Below, piece after piece: positions 35,753-44,736 of a stretch of 62,628 nt of DNA (position 1 is the first letter of the stretch; every line of letters begins with the position of its first letter). A program made the translations under genes and the position numbers. Under the pieces are notes generated by a model. It searched no databases and was not told where the DNA came from. It saw nothing but the letters and a program-made list of their open reading frames with translations. Where the stretch lies: positions 1 through 62,628 of the forward strand of contig CAZHZT010000019.1 of NCBI GenBank assembly GCA_964537285.1, in the 5' to 3' direction. This DNA comes from CAZHZT01 sp964537285 (GTDB lineage: Bacteria > Bacteroidota > Bacteroidia > Chitinophagales > Saprospiraceae).

Positions 35753-36850
35753 ATGAAAAGACGAAATTTCGCCTTGCTTCTATTTTTAATGCCAGCTCTT
35801 GGAATGATCTGGCAAAGTTGCCGGAAAGATGATGATGTATTGCCTCAATCCACAGGATTGACTTTACCAGATCAACCTTATGATTATAAAGGTTACCATC
35901 AAGGTTTCAAAAACGCCTTTCACTTTTTTAATGATAATACACCCGTAGGTAATCGAATAACAAATGATGGTGCCACACTTGGTCGTGTATTGTTTTACGA
36001 TCCTCGCATGTCCGTAAATAATGCCGTTTCCTGTGCAAGCTGCCATCGTCAGGAACGGGGTTTTGCCGATAATAAAGCCTTTAGCAATGGGTTCGCCAAT
36101 AAAATTACGCCCAGAAACTCTATGGCGATAAACAACTTAAGCTTACATTCCCGCTTTTTTTGGGACCTGCGTACGCATAGCCTCGAAGAACAAGTACTGG
36201 AACCCGTCGAAAACCACATTGAAATGGGTATGGAAAAAGTAGAAGACCTTCCCCCAAAGTTGTCTAATCTGGATTATTATCCTGAATTATTTGAGGCAGC
36301 TTTTGGAAATTCAACTATTACAACTCAGAAAATCTCTTTGGCGCTTTCTCAGTTTTTGAGATCAATGGTAGCCTATGATTCGAAATACGATAAAGGCCGT
36401 GAAAACGAGTTTCAAAATTTTTCTGCTAAAGAAAAATTAGGAAGGACCTTGTTTGTGGGCAAAGCTGGATGCAACAACTGCCATAGTGAACCTTTCTTCA
36501 TTCCTTCTTGGGGAAGCGATGCTACAAATATCGGCCTGGATGAAGATTATGAAGATGAAGGAATTGAAAATGGCCTTTTTAAAATCCCTTCTCTTCGAAA
36601 TATTGCCTTAACGGCTCCTTATATGCACGATGGCCGTTTTGCAACGCTTAAAGATGTGATTGAGCACTATAATGCCGGGGTGAAAAATCATCCTTTTCTG
36701 GATTGGCGCCTTCAGGATTTTTCAAATAATTCTATCGAGCCGAGGAGACTGCATTTAACCGATCTGGAGATCGAAGCTCTGGAAGCTTTTTTGAATACTT
36801 TAACAGATCGCACCCTTAGTCTTGATCCTATGTTCTCTTCTCCTTTCTAG
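35753..36850 (+). CDS. Di-heme cytochrome c peroxidase / MauG-type lipoprotein
   Basis: A 365-residue protein with two c-type heme sites: CASCH (94-98) and CNNCH (240-244). The N-terminus MKRRNFALLLFLMPALGMIWQSC suggests a lipoprotein with Cys23. The family blocks LGRVLFYDPRMSVNNAVSCASCHRQERGF and KIPSLRNIALTAPYMHDGRFATL are present. It probably reduces peroxide in the periplasm or oxidises a partner protein. It stands alone. Confidence 0.92.
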   Translation: MKRRNFALLLFLMPALGMIWQSCRKDDDVLPQSTGLTLPDQPYDYKGYHQGFKNAFHFFNDNTPVGNRITNDGATLGRVLFYDPRMSVNNAVSCASCHRQERGFADNKAFSNGFANKITPRNSMAINNLSLHSRFFWDLRTHSLEEQVLEPVENHIEMGMEKVEDLPPKLSNLDYYPELFEAAFGNSTITTQKISLALSQFLRSMVAYDSKYDKGRENEFQNFSAKEKLGRTLFVGKAGCNNCHSEPFFIPSWGSDATNIGLDEDYEDEGIENGLFKIPSLRNIALTAPYMHDGRFATLKDVIEHYNAGVKNHPFLDWRLQDFSNNSIEPRRLHLTDLEIEALEAFLNTLTDRTLSLDPMFSSPF

Positions 36851-36855
36851 TCGTT

Positions 36856-36924
36856 GTTAGCAATTGCATATAAAAAAAGGGGATTGGCGCAGCCAATCCC
36901 CTTTTTTTATATGCAATTGCTAAC
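36856..36924. terminator. Bidirectional terminator, 33-bp perfect stem
   Basis: 36856-36888 and 36892-36924 are exact inverses with loop GCA, T-runs in both directions, between the stops of the peroxidase (36850) and sucC (36927). Confidence 0.9.
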
Positions 36925-36926
36925 GA

Positions 36927-38138
36927 TTAAATGTCAGCCAATACTTCTTTCACTTTATCGGCAGCTTCCTGCAATAAAATAGCTGAAGCTACTTTTAAGC
37001 CAGATTCATCTATCATTTTCTTGGCTATATCCGCATTCGTACCTTGAAGCCTTACGATAATAGGCACGTTCATTTGATCCCCCAGGTTTTGATAAGCGTC
37101 AATGACTCCCTGAGCTACACGGTCGCAACGAACAATACCCCCGAAAATATTGATTAGAATCGCCTTGACTTTAGGGTCTTTAAGGATGATTCTGAAGGCT
37201 TTTTCCACTCTTTCGGCATTAGCTGTACCTCCGACATCAAGGAAATTAGCTGGCTCTCCCCCAGAAAGCTTGATAATATCCATAGTAGCCATAGCGAGCC
37301 CCGCACCGTTCACCATACAACCTACATTACCATCAAGGTTAACGAAGTTAAGGTGATTGTTCTTAGCTTCCACATCGATAGGGTCTTCTTCATCCTCATC
37401 TTCCATGGCTGCCAGGTCAGGGTGACGATAAAGAGCATTATCATCGAGAGTAACCTTACAGTCTACAGCTACAATGCGATCATCACCTGTTTTTAAAGTA
37501 GGGTTGATCTCGAACAAAGAAGCATCAGAGCCAACAAATGCTTTGTAAAGATTGGTGATAAACTTCACCATATCTTTAAATGCTTGTCCTTCAAGGCCAA
37601 GATTGAAAGCAATTTTTCTTGCCTGAAAAGGTTGCAAGCCCAAGGTCGGGTCAACGTGCTCGTTATGCACTAAGTGAGGCGTTTCTTCGGCAACGGCCTC
37701 AATGTCCATTCCTCCTTCTGTAGAGTAGATGATTACATTGCTTTTTTGCTCACGGTCCATTAATACGGAAACGTAGTATTCTTTGCAGGCATCGAAGTCA
37801 GGAGCGTAAGCATCTTCGGCTACGAGTATTTTGCGTACCAGCTTGCCCGGGCCTTCCATACCTCCCGGAGTTTGAGGTGTTTTCAACATCATCCCCAAAA
37901 TATTTCCAGCGTGCTCTTTGAGTTCGTCCATATTTTTGGCTAGCTTCACTCCGCCACCTTTACCGCGACCACCCGCATGGATTTGCGCTTTGATCACAGC
38001 AAATTGAGTTCCAGATTCTTCCTGTAATTGTTGAAAAGCTTCTACAGCTTCTTCTACCGTATGAGCTATTTTTCCTCTTTGGATGGCTACACCGTAGCTT
38101 TGAAGGAGTTCTTTACCTTGATATTCGTGGAGATTCAT
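36927..38138 (-). CDS. sucC: Succinyl-CoA synthetase beta subunit
   Basis: A 403-residue ATP-grasp subunit of the TCA-cycle enzyme that converts succinyl-CoA to succinate with NTP formation. Motifs: MNLHEYQGKELLQSYGV, AQIHAGGRGKGGGVKLA, LFEINPTL, GNVGCMVNGAGLAMATMD and INIFGGIVRCDRVAQGV (CoA/phosphate contact). It is slightly longer than E. coli SucC (388) owing to an acidic insertion (EDEDEEDPIDVEAK). No sucD is adjacent, so the two subunits are encoded apart. Confidence 0.96.
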   Translation of the reverse strand: MNLHEYQGKELLQSYGVAIQRGKIAHTVEEAVEAFQQLQEESGTQFAVIKAQIHAGGRGKGGGVKLAKNMDELKEHAGNILGMMLKTPQTPGGMEGPGKLVRKILVAEDAYAPDFDACKEYYVSVLMDREQKSNVIIYSTEGGMDIEAVAEETPHLVHNEHVDPTLGLQPFQARKIAFNLGLEGQAFKDMVKFITNLYKAFVGSDASLFEINPTLKTGDDRIVAVDCKVTLDDNALYRHPDLAAMEDEDEEDPIDVEAKNNHLNFVNLDGNVGCMVNGAGLAMATMDIIKLSGGEPANFLDVGGTANAERVEKAFRIILKDPKVKAILINIFGGIVRCDRVAQGVIDAYQNLGDQMNVPIIVRLQGTNADIAKKMIDESGLKVASAILLQEAADKVKEVLADI

Positions 38139-38187
38139 AAGAAGTTTATTTCTCTAATAATGAATGAAAATTTTTCTTTGACAGCGT

Positions 38188-38195
38188 CAAAAGTA
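38188..38195 (-). promoter_or_regulatory. -7 promoter box of sucC (TACTTTTG)
   Basis: On the minus strand it matches TAnnTTTG exactly, 50 nt before the sucC ATG. A T-rich stretch lies about 20 bp upstream in place of a strict -33 TTTG. Confidence 0.55.
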
Positions 38196-38287
38196 AGGGA
38201 TTTTGAAAGGATTTAAAAATAAACTTGTTCTGTATGAGCGAAAAACAGAGGAATAAAAGGGGAGGACTGAAGAGGTGCCAGAGGAGT

Positions 38288-38340
38288 TAGAAATAAAAAA
38301 CCGGTTGTTGCAGACAGCAACAACCGGTTTTTTATTTCTA
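38288..38340. terminator. Perfect hairpin upstream of sucC
   Basis: A 24-bp perfect stem (AAATAAAAAACCGGTTGTTG arm) with a 5-nt loop. It sits between the sucC promoter and the M43 protease stop and can terminate in either direction. Confidence 0.75.
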
Positions 38341-38413
38341 TTAAATTTCAGTAAGGAGTTCACGGAATGAAACTGAATAAACTATCGATGCCCTTGGAAG
38401 GAAGGTTTTTGAG

Positions 38414-38476
38414 TTGTAGATCGACACTTTTTTGGGATTTTTCGAAGAAAAATCCCAAAAAAGTGTCGATCTACAA
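38414..38476. terminator. Perfect hairpin downstream of the M43 protease gene
   Basis: A 30-bp perfect stem (38414-38443 with 38447-38476) closed by a C-GAA-G tip, 60 bp after the protease stop on the minus strand. Confidence 0.8.
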
Positions 38477-38535
38477 GCAAAAAACGCTTCTACAGAGGGT
38501 AAAGATTATTTATATAGTCTATTTCCGTGAGCTAC

Positions 38536-40113
38536 TTATTCCGTAATTACCATACGCTGAGTAGCAACCCCTTCATTGGTTTGTAACTGTACGAAGTAGA
38601 TACCTGGTGTAAAAGAAGGAGTATTCAAGCTGATATTTGAGGAGCCAGCATTGACGTTTTCGTTAGAGCGATCCAGTACCAGCTGACCGGTAGCATTAAA
38701 TATCTGTACATTAGCTGTAAATGCGCTTTTAGCATCAATAGCGATATTAATTGCGCTGTTGCTTCTGGCAGGGTTAGGAGAGATCTGCCAGCCAGAAAGT
38801 TGCTGAATATTGTTTGTGCTAAGCACTGTTCCTGTAGTAAAAGAAAAAGCACCTGATTTTTCAGTACAAGTGTAGCCATCATTGAATGGAGTTACTCTCC
38901 AATAATATTTTTTGTCCGGGTCAAAATCGCCGTAGATAAAAGTAGAGTTGTTGTTAACTGTAAAATATTGAGGATTAACGGCGAAGCTGGAAACCCGGTC
39001 AATGGTTACCAGATACTTTGAAGCTCCAGGTACTGGGTCCCACTCAAAGAATACGACATTGTAAGCATCCGTAGTGGAGTTATTTGGAGGTGTCGTAAGG
39101 GTAGGAATACCCGTAATTTCGGTAGTATTTGGAGTGAAGTTAGGACGGATGTAATTACGGGCCGGAGAAGCCAGATCCGCTGCCATAGCTTGTTTTTGAC
39201 CATCAGTGAAGACATAAGAATTACAGTTACGGAAATAGCTCATAAAGTTATTCGGAAGTGGTGTAACGGCTACATCTTCAAAGTCCCTTACATTACCATT
39301 ATAAGTACAATTATTTGACATAAAGCCAAAACCATAATCCGGCTTTGTATCACAGATAGCATCTGCAACATCTGATTGATCACAATTGGCACCGCTTTGC
39401 AGTTCATTTTTCACTGAAGTATTCAATGAAACAGGCCCTACTGAAAAATTGTCCAGATAGTTTACGATGCCGTTATTATTAGCGTCTTCCGCCCAGAAGT
39501 TCAAGTTGGGTTCCCAGCCGAAGAAAGTATGTGCAAGGCTGAAGAAGTGACCTACTTCATGAGAAATCACCCCATCCGTCAAAAGGAAGTTTTGATCACA
39601 AACGATATAATCATTGGCGTCGTTCCCGAATGGAGGGCGATAGAACGCAAGTGTTATGCCTCCGTTGTTATCCGAAGAAGCATCTTTAGTTAGGTAAATA
39701 TTAAGAGCATCGTATTTAGTAAGCGCTGCGAGTAGGTTATAACCTAAGTTACTGCCTGGCTGTTCATAGATAGCTGTATTGTCCAGATAGGCAATTTCTT
39801 TGATATAGAAAACGATATCCTGATCTTCGTATTCTTCGTTCAAAAGACAAAGTGCTTCCAGAATATCTTCTTCATTTGAGGCACGCTGCGAGCCGTCGTT
39901 GGTACCTACTCTGGTAAAGCGCACGGCTACAAAGGTAGTTGCTCCACGTTGCTCAGAATAATAATTTGCGGCGCGGTTTGTTTTTAATCTTTTTAGAATA
40001 AGCTCCTGATCTGCAACAGATGTTCCGCACCAATTTCCTCCAGGGTGTGGGTGCTGTGCCATCGCCGCTAGAGCGAAAAGAGAAAGTAGTAGAGTTAGAA
40101 TGCTATTTTTCAT
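38536..40113 (-). CDS. Secreted M43 (pappalysin-like) metalloprotease with T9SS domain
   Basis: A 525-residue protein with a signal peptide (ILTLLLSLFALAAMAQ). The zinc site is HEVGHFFSLAHTF: His185, Glu186, His189, His195. The M43 motif normally has Gly where this has Ser192. The Met-turn region is NFMSYFRNCNSYVFTDGQKQAM. A fibronectin/Ig-like domain covers about 335-430 (FFEWDPVPGASKYLVTIDR), and a type A T9SS sorting domain ends the protein (WQISPNPARSNSAINIAID, GIYFVQLQTNEG). It is probably a surface or secreted peptidase. Confidence 0.92.
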   Translation of the reverse strand: MKNSILTLLLSLFALAAMAQHPHPGGNWCGTSVADQELILKRLKTNRAANYYSEQRGATTFVAVRFTRVGTNDGSQRASNEEDILEALCLLNEEYEDQDIVFYIKEIAYLDNTAIYEQPGSNLGYNLLAALTKYDALNIYLTKDASSDNNGGITLAFYRPPFGNDANDYIVCDQNFLLTDGVISHEVGHFFSLAHTFFGWEPNLNFWAEDANNNGIVNYLDNFSVGPVSLNTSVKNELQSGANCDQSDVADAICDTKPDYGFGFMSNNCTYNGNVRDFEDVAVTPLPNNFMSYFRNCNSYVFTDGQKQAMAADLASPARNYIRPNFTPNTTEITGIPTLTTPPNNSTTDAYNVVFFEWDPVPGASKYLVTIDRVSSFAVNPQYFTVNNNSTFIYGDFDPDKKYYWRVTPFNDGYTCTEKSGAFSFTTGTVLSTNNIQQLSGWQISPNPARSNSAINIAIDAKSAFTANVQIFNATGQLVLDRSNENVNAGSSNISLNTPSFTPGIYFVQLQTNEGVATQRMVITE

Positions 40114-40176
40114 GTTTAAGTACGTTTATAGTTATTAAGAATACATGCTTCAAGTCAAAAAAAAACATCGTAAGAG

Positions 40177-40184
40177 CAAAAATA
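40177..40184 (-). promoter_or_regulatory. -7 promoter box of the M43 gene (TATTTTTG)
   Basis: On the minus strand it fits TAnnTTTG and lies 64 nt before the protease ATG. No strong -33 element was seen. Confidence 0.45.
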
Positions 40185-40244
40185 CGAATTTTAATCAGTT
40201 TAAGGTGTCTTAAGCTTGTCAATTGCAAGTTCCGAAAAAAAGCA

Positions 40245-40252
40245 TACTTTTG
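40245..40252 (+). promoter_or_regulatory. Plus-strand -7 box far upstream of mdh (TACTTTTG)
   Basis: It matches TAnnTTTG, with TTGC about 19 bp upstream. A transcript from here would run about 315 nt before the mdh ATG and includes a possible hairpin at about 40353-40385 (ATAGGT...GCC-AAA-GGC...ACCTAT). It may be a long leader or a small RNA. Confidence 0.4.
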
Positions 40253-40483
40253 CGCAAAGGGGCTGGTTCGATTATAGTTTATTGCCTCAGGCAGGGAATT
40301 TTATTGTAAAACTTCTTTTCTTTGAGGTTTTCACAGAAAGAATGAAATTATATAGGTGAATTTCACTTGCCAAAGGCAGCGACCTATCTTTGGAACAACT
40401 TCTTATAAAAATGTAATCTGTTTTTCAGCATGAAAGTTTTTTATAGAACAACCTTTTTTTAGTTTTACACAAATTATGATAAG

Positions 40484-40491
40484 TATTTTTG
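40484..40491 (+). promoter_or_regulatory. Likely -7 promoter box of mdh (TATTTTTG)
   Basis: It fits TAnnTTTG with a TTTT-rich stretch 17-20 bp upstream, 83 nt before the mdh ATG. Confidence 0.45.
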
Positions 40492-40573
40492 ATAGAATCT
40501 TTCTTCTTTAGATACAGAACACTTTTGAAACATAACCGTTAAATCCTAAAAATTTAAATATCATTTCAGACCT

Positions 40574-41506
40574 ATGAGTAAAGTAACCGTAGTTGGAGCA
40601 GGCAATGTAGGAGCTACCGTAGCCAATGTCCTTGCCCATAAAGATGTAGTTAATGAAATTGTTTTATTAGATATCAAAGGGGACCTTGCCCGCGGGAAAG
40701 CCTTGGATACCTGGCAGCAAGCACCAGTTGATTACTATAGTACATTTGTGAATGGAACGGATGACTATAAGGAAACGGCTGGATCCGATATCGTTGTAAT
40801 CACTGCCGGTATTCCACGCAGACCTGGAATGAGCCGGGATGATTTGATTTCTACCAATGCTAAAATTGTAACTTCCGTTACCAATTCCATTATTGAGCAT
40901 TCTTCAAATCCTATCATTATTGTGGTTTCTAATCCACTGGATGTAATGACTTATGCTGCTTTCAGGAAGGCTGGATTGCCAAAGACGCATGTTTTTGGGA
41001 TGGCTGGAATTCTGGATACAGCTCGCTATCGTGCATTTTTGGCCGAAGCTTTACAAGTATCTCCGAAAGATATTCAGGCTGTGCTTATGGGAGGTCACGG
41101 GGATACAATGGTTCCACTTCCCAGATATACAACGGTTTCTGGTATACCGGTACTCGAACTCATAGAAGAGGATAAGCTGAATGCGATTGTTGAGCGAACG
41201 AAAAAAGGGGGAGGAGAGCTTGTTCAGTTAATGGGAACTTCTGCCTGGTATGCACCGGGTGCTGCCGCTGCCCAAATGGTTGAAACGATCGTTAAAGATG
41301 AAAATAGAATTTTCCCTTGCTGCGCACTTCTGGAAGGTGAGTATGGCCTTAAGGATTTATTCTTAGGAGTGCCTGTAAAACTTGGTAAGAATGGTATTTC
41401 TGAGGTCCTGGAGCTTCAACTTAATGATGCGGAAAAGCAATTGCTGAATACTTCTGCTAGCCACGTAAGAAGCGTTATGGAAGTATTTGACAATATGGGC
41501 GTTTAG
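40574..41506 (+). CDS. mdh: Malate dehydrogenase
   Basis: A 310-residue LDH-like malate dehydrogenase. NAD binding: VTVVGAGNVGATVANVLA. The substrate-specificity loop IPRRPGMSRDDL carries the Arg pair typical of malate enzymes; the catalytic His175 is in MGGHGDTMVP and VVSNPLDVMT precedes it. It interconverts malate and oxaloacetate in the TCA cycle. An 80-bp palindrome follows the stop. Confidence 0.96.
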   Translation: MSKVTVVGAGNVGATVANVLAHKDVVNEIVLLDIKGDLARGKALDTWQQAPVDYYSTFVNGTDDYKETAGSDIVVITAGIPRRPGMSRDDLISTNAKIVTSVTNSIIEHSSNPIIIVVSNPLDVMTYAAFRKAGLPKTHVFGMAGILDTARYRAFLAEALQVSPKDIQAVLMGGHGDTMVPLPRYTTVSGIPVLELIEEDKLNAIVERTKKGGGELVQLMGTSAWYAPGAAAAQMVETIVKDENRIFPCCALLEGEYGLKDLFLGVPVKLGKNGISEVLELQLNDAEKQLLNTSASHVRSVMEVFDNMGV

Positions 41507-41508
41507 TC

Positions 41509-41588
41509 AATAACAGCAAATAAAAGGATAAAAAAAAGAGGTCGCCGATCGGCGACCTCTTTTTTTTATCCTTTTATTTGCTGTTATT
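41509..41588. terminator. 80-bp perfect zero-loop palindrome after mdh
   Basis: 41509-41548 and 41549-41588 are exact inverses, centred on GCCGATCGGC, with T8/A8 tracts. It begins 2 bp after the mdh stop and ends 61 bp before the redoxin start. It can terminate in both directions. Confidence 0.9.
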
Positions 41589-41649
41589 TTTAGTTGAAAA
41601 CTTTTTTGCCGCCACACTTGTTACACGACTGCATAATAGTTTCAATACG

Positions 41650-42219
41650 ATGATAACCGACGATTTTGTTCATCCCGATTTGCTTGAGTCGATGGTTAGT
41701 AATAATCAGAAAACCATCAGGGAAATGGCTCTTAATAAACCGGTCATGCTGATATTCTTACGGCATTTTGGGTGTATTTTTTGTAAAGAAGCCTTGACCG
41801 ATATTTCGATGAAACGCGAGGCAATCGAAGCCCAGGGAGTTGATATTGTTTTTGTGCACATGTCTGTACAAGAAGTAGCTGAACGGTATTTTAATAAATT
41901 TAATTTGAAAGGTGTCACCCACGTGAGTGATCCCGAATGCAAGTTTTATACTGCTTTCGGTCTGCTCAGAGGGAATTTTTCCCAACTATTTGGGTTAAGG
42001 GTCTGGATGAGAGGCTTTTCTGTACAGGTGAAAGGAAATTTACCTGAACACTCAAAAGCACTCGGAGATTCCTTTCAAATGCCGGGCGTGTTTGTGATTC
42101 AAGGCGATGAAATAAAGAATAAATACGTCCACCGTTTTGCATCTGACCGACCTGACTATAAGGAACTCGCAGATTGTGGTGTGGGAAATGGGAACTCTAA
42201 AATGCCCTCAGAGTGTTAG
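41650..42219 (+). CDS. Peroxiredoxin-like (AhpC/TSA-related, SelL-like) protein
   Basis: A 189-residue thioredoxin-fold protein with the redox site FLRHFGCIFCKEAL (CxxC). GVDIVFVHMSVQEVAERYF, HVSDPECKFYTAFGL and MPGVFVIQGDEIKNKYVHRFASDRPDY fit the peroxiredoxin-like family related to selenoprotein L (here CxxC). The ATG at 41650 is chosen; the frame upstream to 41578 enters the palindrome. The substrate is unknown. The VWA gene follows at 53 bp. Confidence 0.8.
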   Translation: MITDDFVHPDLLESMVSNNQKTIREMALNKPVMLIFLRHFGCIFCKEALTDISMKREAIEAQGVDIVFVHMSVQEVAERYFNKFNLKGVTHVSDPECKFYTAFGLLRGNFSQLFGLRVWMRGFSVQVKGNLPEHSKALGDSFQMPGVFVIQGDEIKNKYVHRFASDRPDYKELADCGVGNGNSKMPSEC

Positions 42220-42272
42220 CAAAATATTCCCTCAGGAAAAGCAACTTTTCTAATGACTTTATAATTTTTTTT

Positions 42273-43376
42273 ATGATAGGATGGCGTTTTTCCCAGTACG
42301 TGCCAGGCCAGCAAGGAGAATCTCCTTTTGAACGATTGCTCAAAGTTTTTCAGGAATTACTTCTTTACACTTCCGGAGACGTAAGTGAGGCTTTAAGCTG
42401 GCTAACAGAGCTGGATAAGCAATATGAGCTGACGGATGAAAATTATGGCATGGCTGACTTTATCCAGGATTTGATTGATAAAGGATATATTCAACAGCCA
42501 GACCCTCAGAATGCACAGTTTGTTCCCTCTGCAAAAATGGAGATGGAACTACGTCAGCGTGCCCTGGAAGACATTTTTGGGCAGCTAAAAAAATCTAAAC
42601 CCGGCCGCCACAACACTAAGTCCAGCGGAAAAGGGGATGAGCATACTTCTGAATTACGGCCGTATGAATTCGGGGATAATCTGGAAAATATTGCGATCTC
42701 AGAATCGCTCCGGAATTCACAAATTAACCACGGTATCGATGATTTTAAACTGACACACGAGGATCTTGAAGTACGGGAAACCTACTATCAAAGCCAGATG
42801 AGCACGGTGTTAATGATCGATATTTCTCATTCTATGATCCTTTATGGTGAAGATCGTATCACGCCGGCCAAAAAAGTGGCCATGGCTTTATCTCAATTAA
42901 TTACAACCCGGTATCCCAAGGATACACTGGATGTGATTGTTTTTGGAAATGATGCCTGGCAAATAGAGATAAAAGATTTACCTTATCTACAGGTAGGTCC
43001 TTATCATACCAACACGGTAGCGGGCCTGGAACTCGCAATGGATATTCTGAGGAGACGCCGGAATCCCAATAAGCAGATTTTTATGATTACAGACGGGAAG
43101 CCCACCTGTATCAAAAAAGGTAAGCGCTACTACAAAAATAGTTTTGGCCTGGACCGAAAGATTGTAAACCGGACTTTGAACCTGGCTACTCGATGCAGAA
43201 AGCTGGATGTACCTATCACCACCTTTATGATCGCTCGCGACCCTTATCTGGTAAGGTTTGTAGAACAATTCACTAAGGCCAATAATGGCAAGGCCTTCTA
43301 TAGTACCCTGGAAGGCTTGGGTGAGTTTATCTTTATGGATTATAAAAACAATAAGCGGAAAAGGCACAGGAGCTAA
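42273..43376 (+). CDS. VWA domain protein
   Basis: A 367-residue cytosolic protein. Residues 1-170 are a helical region of unknown fold; the von Willebrand A domain begins near 178 with a complete MIDAS (DISHS at 183-187, later HTNT and ITDG). Related proteins work with MoxR-type AAA ATPases or chelatase-like complexes, but no such gene is nearby. The ATG at 42273 is used; the frame to 42213 overlaps the redoxin gene. Confidence 0.8.
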   Translation: MIGWRFSQYVPGQQGESPFERLLKVFQELLLYTSGDVSEALSWLTELDKQYELTDENYGMADFIQDLIDKGYIQQPDPQNAQFVPSAKMEMELRQRALEDIFGQLKKSKPGRHNTKSSGKGDEHTSELRPYEFGDNLENIAISESLRNSQINHGIDDFKLTHEDLEVRETYYQSQMSTVLMIDISHSMILYGEDRITPAKKVAMALSQLITTRYPKDTLDVIVFGNDAWQIEIKDLPYLQVGPYHTNTVAGLELAMDILRRRRNPNKQIFMITDGKPTCIKKGKRYYKNSFGLDRKIVNRTLNLATRCRKLDVPITTFMIARDPYLVRFVEQFTKANNGKAFYSTLEGLGEFIFMDYKNNKRKRHRS

Positions 43377-43398
43377 GAGGCGAGGCATTCGAAATAAC

Positions 43399-43470
43399 CT
43401 AAAAGAGGCTGTATCATAAGTATATTTCTGCCAGTTGTGACGAATATACTTACGATACAGCCTCTTTTAG
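43399..43470. terminator. Bidirectional terminator hairpin
   Basis: A stem of about 28 bp with one mismatch (CTAAAAGAGGCTGTATC arm) between the convergent VWA gene and the hypothetical gene at 43529. Confidence 0.8.
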
Positions 43471-43528
43471 ATTAAAACTAAATTAAAGATGCCAGCCATC
43501 TTAAGAAGATAGAGATGGAGGCATATTA

Positions 43529-44485
43529 TTAATTTTTATTTCTCTTCTTTTCTTGCTTCTTAATCCACTTAGCCCATTTTTTGTAAACTTTCTTAGGCAG
43601 ACGAAGAGTCAAATCTTCGTTTGATTCAACATCAGATTCCCCTTCGATAAGTTTTGATTCCATGATTTCGATAGGAATGTTAACATCATTGCACTGCTCT
43701 TCCCAAACTTTAGAGTAGCTGATCGGAATTTCAACAGTTTTGTTGCAAACATCATCCAGGGTAACATCTACGCGCTTGTTACCAGCATCGATAGTACCAC
43801 ACCATTTCCCTTCTTCGCCTTCAGCACACTCTTCGTTTTCAATCATGAGAGCCAATTTAACCTCTGCATTAGCCTGGCACTTGGTTTCAACATTTACACT
43901 ACCGCTTACGTTAACGGTAACATCAGGGCAAACCATTTCTGGTGGAGGTGGCGCAGCTACAGCAGCATCATTGAAGTAGTAGAATGCGTTACCACACTTA
44001 ACGAAGAAATAAAGGTTACATGTACCGCCACCATTAGGTGTAAGTCTCCATGCTTTTAATTCATCTACGTTGCCAGGAACCACCATTACATAGCGGTATT
44101 CATCCTGACGGTCACCGATGTTACCAACAATACCGTAAGGTAAAGTGATCAATGACATATTGCTTCCCAAAGCAGGGTCTGTAAGGCCGTTGTAACCTAG
44201 AGCTGTAACAAGAGCTGTAAGCTTGGCTGCCTTATCTGCATTTTCACCAGATAGGTTAGACAAGTTGTTCATTAGCTCTGTCTTGTCGGTAACTCCCTGG
44301 ATAGCTGTGAATTGAGGAGAACGACCAAGAGCTCTCAGGCGCTTAGGCTTTTGACGCATAGGCAGGTCAAAAACTTCGTGTAAGTTCGCACAATTTTGGT
44401 TATAGTAAGCTGTTTCCTGAGCATTAACATTCAATGTTACTGCTAAGGTTAAGAGTAGAAATAATGGAAGTGAAATAAACTTCAT
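43529..44485 (-). CDS. Exported hypothetical protein
   Basis: A 318-residue protein with a signal peptide (FISLPLFLLLTLAVTLNVNAQ). Residues 25-175 form an alpha/beta-looking region with no motif I know; 175-290 is cysteine-containing and beta-rich (VCPDVTVNVSGSVNVETK, NEECAEGEEGKWCG). The end is strongly basic (KKWAKWIKKQEKKRNKN). No T9SS domain is seen. I do not recognise the family. Confidence 0.7.
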   Translation of the reverse strand: MKFISLPLFLLLTLAVTLNVNAQETAYYNQNCANLHEVFDLPMRQKPKRLRALGRSPQFTAIQGVTDKTELMNNLSNLSGENADKAAKLTALVTALGYNGLTDPALGSNMSLITLPYGIVGNIGDRQDEYRYVMVVPGNVDELKAWRLTPNGGGTCNLYFFVKCGNAFYYFNDAAVAAPPPPEMVCPDVTVNVSGSVNVETKCQANAEVKLALMIENEECAEGEEGKWCGTIDAGNKRVDVTLDDVCNKTVEIPISYSKVWEEQCNDVNIPIEIMESKLIEGESDVESNEDLTLRLPKKVYKKWAKWIKKQEKKRNKN

Positions 44486-44736
44486 GATTTGTTATACAGT
44501 TAGGTTTGATAATAGCGTTTTAAAATCCTCTAAACAAATAAGTCGATGTAAAATACAGGTATATTAATGCTTTAATAGCCTTTCCTGTTGCGAATAAAGC
44601 CCAAATTTAATTATCTAATGTGAAATTATAGAAAATTGTACAAAAGATTTCATAAATATTTGATAATATACTTAGTCTTATACTGCAATTTCGTCCTTTA
44701 ATCAACGTTTTGAGTGAGAAACATAATAAATTAATA

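Noticed and set aside
36856..36924. Long hairpin considered as part of a CRISPR-like or retron structure
   Set aside because: It is a single perfect inverted repeat with T-runs between convergent stops, without spaced direct repeats or a reverse transcriptase; a bidirectional terminator explains it.
36927..38138. sucC considered as part of a sucCD operon
   Set aside because: No sucD-like frame lies on either side; hairpins bound the gene, so it is a single-gene unit.
40258..40290. GGTTCGATT read as a possible tRNA T-arm
   Set aside because: There is no paired T-stem, anticodon arm or acceptor stem around it.
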